A stretch of 26,514 nucleotides of DNA, taken from the IMG/VR virus record IMGVR_UViG_3300040808_001646, positions 1-26,514 of that record; one strand, written 5' to 3'. A program made the position numbers and the translations under genes. Shown piece by piece: positions 22,192-26,514 of the stretch. The notes beneath the pieces were generated by a model that had not been told where the DNA came from, searched no databases, and saw only the letters and a program-made list of their open reading frames with translations. The DNA comes from a virus. How positions within the stretch are numbered: the stretch's first letter is position 1; the number at the start of each line of letters is the position of its first letter.

Positions 22192-24123
22192 CTCGCGCAT
22201 TCTATCAAATTCTGGAGCAACTTGTTCTGCTTGCTTGAATTCTACAAATGTTTGGTTTACTTGTTCTATAAACGCCTTTGCGGGTTCTATGAACTCTTCG
22301 CCATAGTCCTTTTCAACCATTGTAAGTATAGATGTTTCGCCTTTTGGAAAATCACCTGTTTCTCTATCAAAGTAACTTAAAATGAATTCGCCTAATGGTG
22401 TCTTTTGTTCTTTTTCTAGTGTAATCTCATCACCGTCTGGACCTTTGACTTTGTCGCCTTTTTTCTTACCGTCCATCTTAGCCTGACGCACTGCTTTAGC
22501 ATATGCATTGCCTTCGTCGGTATCTTTGTCGCCTTTTGACTTGTTCATTACGTTTTTTTCAAGCCATTGTAATGCTTTGGCGTGTGATCCGTCAAACTCG
22601 CCGTCGTTATAATATCCACTTTCAAATGATAGGTTGTCAACAATACTATAAAATGTCTTGATATCTTCTTCGGAATACTGTGCCCAATTTACTTTTGACA
22701 AATTAGCATAATCAAAGTCAATACCATTTGGCGGATCTTCTGACATTATGTCATGTCCGTCAAATTCGCTTTCGCCTTCTTTGACCTTAACACAGTTATC
22801 TACACGCTTGCCACCTTTCATTTTGGTGCCCATGCGCTTGTAGCCTTTCCAGCATACTTTACCGTCTACGCCTTTTTGCTTTTCTTCGTCTAGTGTGCGC
22901 CAGCTTGGGTTGCCGCAGTCTTCGCATACTTCGTCACTAAACTGACCCATTGCATCTTCAAATGCCTGTTCTAGTTCGAACTCTTCTTTTGTTTTCTTTT
23001 CTGCCTTGCTGTACTTGTCTTTTAGACGTCCTAGTTCTTCTTGGCTAGCACCTTTACGTCCAGCCTCGGCAGCTTTTTTCATGTATTCTTTACCGTGCTT
23101 CTTGACACCTGTGTAGTACTGTAGGCCTGATTCGTCAAGTAAGTCGTCTGCGCCGATTTCTTGTGCCTTAGTTGCTTCGCTTACTAGCTTGTAAATGTAA
23201 GGGAATACATCTTTTAATTCTTCGTTAAACTGCTTGATTGTTAGTTGATCAATCCAGTTTTCAGCAACATCGCTTGGTACATCTTCTAAGATAGGTGCTT
23301 CAAATCCTTCTACTGCTTCTTTGTATGCTGCTGATTTTTGTAGGCTTTCGATTGTCTTTTTGACTGCTGTAATACGCCCTTTTACAACATCCATGTAACC
23401 TGCTAGACTTTCTGCCATTACTGCACTACGACCCATGTAAGTTTTAAACTTACGTAGTTTTGCCATTTCTTCACTTAGTCCAGTGATATGCTTGCCAAAA
23501 TCATCATATGGATTACCGCCTTCTGCAACATGACGAGCCATTGCTCTTGCACCACTTAGGTGTTTGTAAGGGTACATAAATCTTTCGCCGTCTGCACTTT
23601 CAATGTAGATCTTACCAATCTTCTGTGTGCGTCCTGCGGCATTTTCTTGGTTAATGCTTTCAGTATGCTTGATTACCAAACGTGCATTATCTATGTTCTG
23701 GTAACTTAACTTGCTTGTACCATACATTTTCGATTCGTTCATGTTACTGTCCTCTGGGCGGTTTGCTAGATATTTGTAGTCTCTTTTTTCTAAATTGCTT
23801 TTAGTTATATCTCTAGTATCAAAGTTTAACATACGCTTCTTTGCAAACTGACGTAGTTCTTTTAAAAAGTCATACCACTTTGATTTAGACACTGCATTTT
23901 CCGCAACGTCTTTGTTAAACATAATTACCAAACCTTCTTCTTCTTCTAGGCTTACACTAATCTTTCCTAGATCATCGTCTCCTTCTCTAAAAGGAAATTC
24001 AAAGAATCTTGCTTCGCTAGGCTCTGTTGTTACATTGCCTTCGGCATTGCCGATTGTAACGCCAGGAAAGCGTCCACGTATTTTTGCAAATAATTCTTTA
24101 GCTGTTTGGTCTAAGTTCTTCAT
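22174..24123 (-). CDS. Large late protein with Zn-ribbon-like CWKGYK module, unknown function
   Basis: I start this 649-residue protein at the ATG at 24123; an in-frame TTG at 24138 is unlikely because a GATAAATA late promoter lies between them. The N-terminal part is mixed alpha/beta; the middle (about 330-390) is Lys/Glu-rich and probably coiled coil. Near residues 395-445 CEDCGNPSW is followed by VCWKGYKRMGTKMKGGKRVDNC, a Cys-rich module I recall in many marine T4-like phage proteins and that may bind zinc. The C-terminus (EFDRMRELAGLR) is helical. Its place right after gp17 and its late promoter suggest a virion or head-assembly role; this is inference. Function unrecognised. Confidence 0.8.
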   Translation of the reverse strand: MKNLDQTAKELFAKIRGRFPGVTIGNAEGNVTTEPSEARFFEFPFREGDDDLGKISVSLEEEEGLVIMFNKDVAENAVSKSKWYDFLKELRQFAKKRMLNFDTRDITKSNLEKRDYKYLANRPEDSNMNESKMYGTSKLSYQNIDNARLVIKHTESINQENAAGRTQKIGKIYIESADGERFMYPYKHLSGARAMARHVAEGGNPYDDFGKHITGLSEEMAKLRKFKTYMGRSAVMAESLAGYMDVVKGRITAVKKTIESLQKSAAYKEAVEGFEAPILEDVPSDVAENWIDQLTIKQFNEELKDVFPYIYKLVSEATKAQEIGADDLLDESGLQYYTGVKKHGKEYMKKAAEAGRKGASQEELGRLKDKYSKAEKKTKEEFELEQAFEDAMGQFSDEVCEDCGNPSWRTLDEEKQKGVDGKVCWKGYKRMGTKMKGGKRVDNCVKVKEGESEFDGHDIMSEDPPNGIDFDYANLSKVNWAQYSEEDIKTFYSIVDNLSFESGYYNDGEFDGSHAKALQWLEKNVMNKSKGDKDTDEGNAYAKAVRQAKMDGKKKGDKVKGPDGDEITLEKEQKTPLGEFILSYFDRETGDFPKGETSILTMVEKDYGEEFIEPAKAFIEQVNQTFVEFKQAEQVAPEFDRMRELAGLR

Positions 24124-24128
24124 AATAG

Positions 24129-24136
24129 TATTTATC
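24129..24136 (-). promoter_or_regulatory. Late promoter (GATAAATACTATT-ATG)
   Basis: Minus-strand GATAAATA followed by CTATT and the ATG at 24123. Both the -10 core (one mismatch) and the CTATT that follows match the extended T4 late consensus. It overlaps the 3' end of gene 17. No Shine-Dalgarno is present. Confidence 0.7.
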
Positions 24137-25715
24137 AAAAGTTGCTGCTAATAAAGATGGGCATTGGTGCTTCGTAATCTTCATCATCAGATGCTTGACT
24201 AAATGTATTATAGATCCTAGGATCCCAATCTTTTAGCACACTCATCATACGTATAGCTAACAATGTAGCACTTACTAAATCATCAGTCATACCTGTCTTT
24301 GCTTGGAAACTAGTGTTAGTTGCAACAAATCCTTTGAGCTCACTAATCAATGGTTTGCTGTGTATGACCATTTTGTCGTTTTCTAACATAGTCTTTAAGC
24401 GACTACACGCTGTGATTTTAGTGCTGTGTGTTGTATTAAATCCTTTACGGAACTTGCGCACATGTCCTTTACGCATAGGTTCGCTGACAAACAGCCCCGG
24501 AATGTTCTCTTCCCCAAAATCGTTTATAACGATTAATGCTGCCTCTCCTATGCCGTTGTTTTCAACGCTCCAATATATACCATTAGGATTCTTTGTTTCC
24601 TCTGCTAGGTATTTGCATATATCTGCCAGCACTCTAATCTGTCCGGGTATTGCGGTTGTATTGTGTTGCCATTCTGCTACTTGTTCGTAACTTGGTAATT
24701 CGTATACTTGTATTGCAGCAAAATCGCCGCCTGTTCCCATACTAGGATCAAGTGCTACACAATATGTAAATTGACTGGTAGGTTTTTTATACCAGCGTGT
24801 TTGTCCCATGTTTAGTATTGGATTATTACCTTCCATTACACTAAGTTTAATCGAGTTTATAAGTGTTTCGTCAAATACTAAGAATTCACAGCCGTATTCA
24901 CGACGGAACTTTTCTTCTCCGATACGACCTATTTCAGCTGCCTTCCATTCTTCGTCTCTATCAGGGTGTTCATCCCAACTTGCCATAAAGGATCTAAAAC
25001 CATTTATGCCTACTTCTTGTTCGTTACCGTGATTATCAAAACGTTGTTCTGCTTGTTTCCAAATAGTAGCAAATGTATCTTCGTCTGAATTAGGTGTGCT
25101 AGTAATAATAGCACGACCACCTGTTGCTAGTGTAGGTGAAATTGAAGTCCAAAACTCTTCCGCAATGTTAGGCATAACAAATGCAAACTCGTCACAGTAT
25201 AGTAATGAAATTGACATACCACGTCCTGTGTTGCCTGTTGTTGTTTGCGATACAATACGTGATCCGTTTTCAAACTCAATGCTACCTTTGTTATAGCTAG
25301 TAACACCTGCTCTAATATGATCAGGACAAGTTTCATACACATAGCGTATACGTGCCATAATCTCTTGCGCACCTGTGTATTTGTGTGCAGCAATAAGAAT
25401 AGTTTGGTCAGGATTAAACATAGCATACCAAGCAAGATAGATAGCAGCACAAGTAGTCTTGCCTGTTTGTCTAGGCATCATGTTTATATTAAAACGATAG
25501 TTGTGGTATGTATCCATTAACCCTAGTTGATAGTCATAAGGTTCAAACAACAGCTTACCTTTTACAGGATGCTGTATATAGGCAAACTTGCGAGCAAAAT
25601 ATAGATACCCATCTTTAGGATCCATGCACTGCATCAAGTCTTGTATTTGTTCTTCTGTATACGTTTCTTTGGTATTAGCTTTTTTAGTTAATACACCGTC
25701 TAAACTTTTACTCAT
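24135..25715 (-). CDS. 17: Terminase large subunit gp17 (DNA packaging ATPase-nuclease)
   Basis: gp17 pumps DNA into the prohead and cuts it at headful length. The 526-residue protein has Walker A PRQTGKTT (81-88), the Walker B strand and catalytic Glu in LLYCDEFAF, and coupling motif IITSTP. The RNase-H-like nuclease domain carries its aspartates and Glu in VALDPSMGTGGDF, WSVENNGIGEAAL and MTDDLVSATLLA. T4 gp17 is 610 residues; the difference is mainly at the ends. The ATG lies 5 nt after AGTAAATA and has no Shine-Dalgarno. A small terminase is not seen in the window. Confidence 0.96.
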   Translation of the reverse strand: MSKSLDGVLTKKANTKETYTEEQIQDLMQCMDPKDGYLYFARKFAYIQHPVKGKLLFEPYDYQLGLMDTYHNYRFNINMMPRQTGKTTCAAIYLAWYAMFNPDQTILIAAHKYTGAQEIMARIRYVYETCPDHIRAGVTSYNKGSIEFENGSRIVSQTTTGNTGRGMSISLLYCDEFAFVMPNIAEEFWTSISPTLATGGRAIITSTPNSDEDTFATIWKQAEQRFDNHGNEQEVGINGFRSFMASWDEHPDRDEEWKAAEIGRIGEEKFRREYGCEFLVFDETLINSIKLSVMEGNNPILNMGQTRWYKKPTSQFTYCVALDPSMGTGGDFAAIQVYELPSYEQVAEWQHNTTAIPGQIRVLADICKYLAEETKNPNGIYWSVENNGIGEAALIVINDFGEENIPGLFVSEPMRKGHVRKFRKGFNTTHSTKITACSRLKTMLENDKMVIHSKPLISELKGFVATNTSFQAKTGMTDDLVSATLLAIRMMSVLKDWDPRIYNTFSQASDDEDYEAPMPIFISSNF

Positions 25716-25720
25716 GTAAG

Positions 25721-25728
25721 TATTTACT
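25721..25728 (-). promoter_or_regulatory. Late promoter of gene 17 (AGTAAATA)
   Basis: Minus-strand AGTAAATA with CTTAC and then the ATG at 25715, the same 5-nt spacing as the other late sites, with two mismatches to TATAAATA. It directly abuts the T-tract of the upstream terminator, so gene 17 should need its own start. Confidence 0.6.
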
Positions 25729-25729
25729 C

Positions 25730-25757
25730 AAAAAAATAGCACCCGAAGGTGCTATTT
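25730..25757 (-). terminator. Strong rho-independent terminator upstream of gene 17
   Basis: A perfect 10-bp stem (25734-25743 with 25748-25757) closes a TTCG tetraloop on the minus strand, followed by seven T residues. It lies 22 nt past the stop of the acidic protein gene and ends that transcript. Confidence 0.92.
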
Positions 25758-25778
25758 GATTGGACCGCCCTTGCCTAG

Positions 25779-26366
25779 TTATTTTTTGGCTTTCTTATCC
25801 TTGATAGCTTTTTTCATTGGTTCTGCTTTGTCACCGTCGCCGTCCATGTCTAAGAAATCTGGCTTTGCTTTCTTTTCGGCTAGTGCAGCATATAATGCAG
25901 ACTTAATGTCTTCCATTGCCATTGCATTATCGCCTGGCTGTGCTGCTTTAAACTGTTTCTTCTTACGGTTTAGATCGTCGCCATCTGGAATAGCGTCTGA
26001 CATATCGCCAAATTCTTCTTCTGGTTCATTAGCATAGCCTTCTTCTGTATCAATTTCGTCAACTGGCTCCATTTCTTCGTTTGGATCCTCGTCGCCTGGC
26101 TCGTCCATAATACCTTTTAGGCGTTCCATATCCATGCGCATTGGCATCATATCTTGAGCAACTGGTTTTGCATCACCTAAGCCTGCATTTTTCATCATGT
26201 CAATAAGATCAGCAACATGATCTTTGCCTGCTGCACTTAAATTAACATTCATTCTTACAGGATCACCGTTGTCCATTGGAGGTGCCATTGGTGCTGGCAT
26301 TGGACCTTCATCCATTCCGCACTCATCTATTTCCTGCATTGATTCTAAAAGCTTTTTCATATCCAT
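25779..26366 (-). CDS. Acidic Met-rich protein, possible scaffold-like or virion protein
   Basis: This 195-residue protein is low in complexity: Met/Pro-rich near 18-35 (PMPAPMAPPM), with an acidic stretch (about 85-130) and a basic C-terminus (MKKAIKDKKAKK). Before the tail, FLDMDGDGDKAEPMKKA is an EF-hand-like DxDGDG loop that could bind calcium; I recall similar endings on several marine T4-like phage proteins. The makeup suits a prohead scaffold or a disordered virion protein, but no family is certain. An AGGAGG inside the stop region of the preceding gene lies 8 nt before the ATG (a second ATG is at 26360). A strong terminator follows. Confidence 0.75.
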   Translation of the reverse strand: MDMKKLLESMQEIDECGMDEGPMPAPMAPPMDNGDPVRMNVNLSAAGKDHVADLIDMMKNAGLGDAKPVAQDMMPMRMDMERLKGIMDEPGDEDPNEEMEPVDEIDTEEGYANEPEEEFGDMSDAIPDGDDLNRKKKQFKAAQPGDNAMAMEDIKSALYAALAEKKAKPDFLDMDGDGDKAEPMKKAIKDKKAKK

Positions 26367-26370
26367 GGGT

Positions 26371-26514
26371 TTAACCTCCTACTACCGCTTTTGAGTTTTC
26401 GCTAGCGTCAATGTCCTTGCTCTCACCAGTCGGTGCTGCGGCAGCGGGATCGTGTTCACGTTCTTTTCTAGCTGTTTCTAGTTCTTTTAGCAAGTCCATC
26501 ACCCGATTGCCTGC
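26371..26514 (-). CDS. C-terminal end of an unknown protein, cut by window edge
   Basis: An open minus-strand frame enters from the right edge and ends at TAA (26371-26373), giving the last 47 residues: a charged helix (NRVMDLLKELETARKEREHD), an Ala run and the end SKAVVGG. The stop codon sits 4 nt before the ATG of the acidic protein gene, and its last codons contain the AGGAGG used by that gene, which supports co-transcription. Too little is visible to name it; a head or scaffold protein would fit its place before gene 17. Confidence 0.65.
   Translation of the reverse strand, partial: AGNRVMDLLKELETARKEREHDPAAAAPTGESKDIDASENSKAVVGG

Noticed and set aside
1-26514. tRNA genes, CRISPR arrays, insertion sequences
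   Set aside because: Intergenic gaps are nearly all under 90 nt and none holds a cloverleaf, a spaced repeat array or a transposase-like frame.

Overview
The window looks like part of the genome of a T4-like marine myovirus with an AT-rich genome. The evidence is the T4 core set UvsW, UvsY, UvsX, gp32 and the large terminase gp17, all in the divergent form typical of cyanophages and pelagiphages, with tightly overlapping genes and T4-type late promoters. Kdo and capsule-type glycan genes point to a Gram-negative host. No photosynthesis genes are present, so a heterotrophic host (for example a SAR11-like bacterium) is plausible but not proven. There are 37 supported coding regions, two of them cut by the window edges, and all but three are on the minus strand. 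No tRNA, CRISPR array or insertion sequence was seen, and no gene-free stretch exceeds about 100 bases.

Layout, left to right. (1) 1-514: the N-terminal part of a probable virion protein with its own late promoter, next to a small plus-strand gene (545-916). (2) 906-10219: a long minus-strand operon read from a near-consensus sigma70 promoter at 10226-10254. In transcription order it holds an unknown conserved protein, UvsW, another conserved unknown, a cupin, a SAP/Rho-N-like basic protein, a 2OG-Fe(II) oxygenase-like protein, a small unknown, KdsA, KdsB, two unknowns (one with a zinc finger), an APS-kinase-like P-loop kinase, a DUF2061 membrane protein, a small nucleotidyltransferase, a peptide deformylase and a 186-residue DnaE-like mini-protein. 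(3) 10234-18552: a glycan island with three KpsS/KpsC-like (Kdo-transferase-like) domains, four other glycosyltransferase domains (GT8-like, GT25-like and DxD types), an RfaE-type cytidylyltransferase fused to a ManC-type cupin, FkbM and other methyltransferases, and a PAPS-type sulfotransferase. (4) 18549-21391: the recombination module UvsY, a small acidic protein, UvsX and gp32. (5) 21480-26514: a methyltransferase, a large unknown protein, gp17, an acidic Met-rich protein, and the tail of another gene.

Inferred working picture: the phage makes Kdo-8-phosphate (KdsA), activates it as CMP-Kdo (KdsB), and may use it through its own KpsS-like transferases. The APS-kinase-like protein and the sulfotransferase suggest the same glycan could be sulfated. 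The product could decorate the virion or remodel the infected cell surface. The most unusual signals are (a) the miniature DnaE-like protein that keeps the three polymerase aspartates, (b) T4-type late promoters placed 4-5 nt before the start codon of several genes lacking a Shine-Dalgarno site, which predicts leaderless late mRNAs, and (c) the combined Kdo, KpsS and sulfation gene set.
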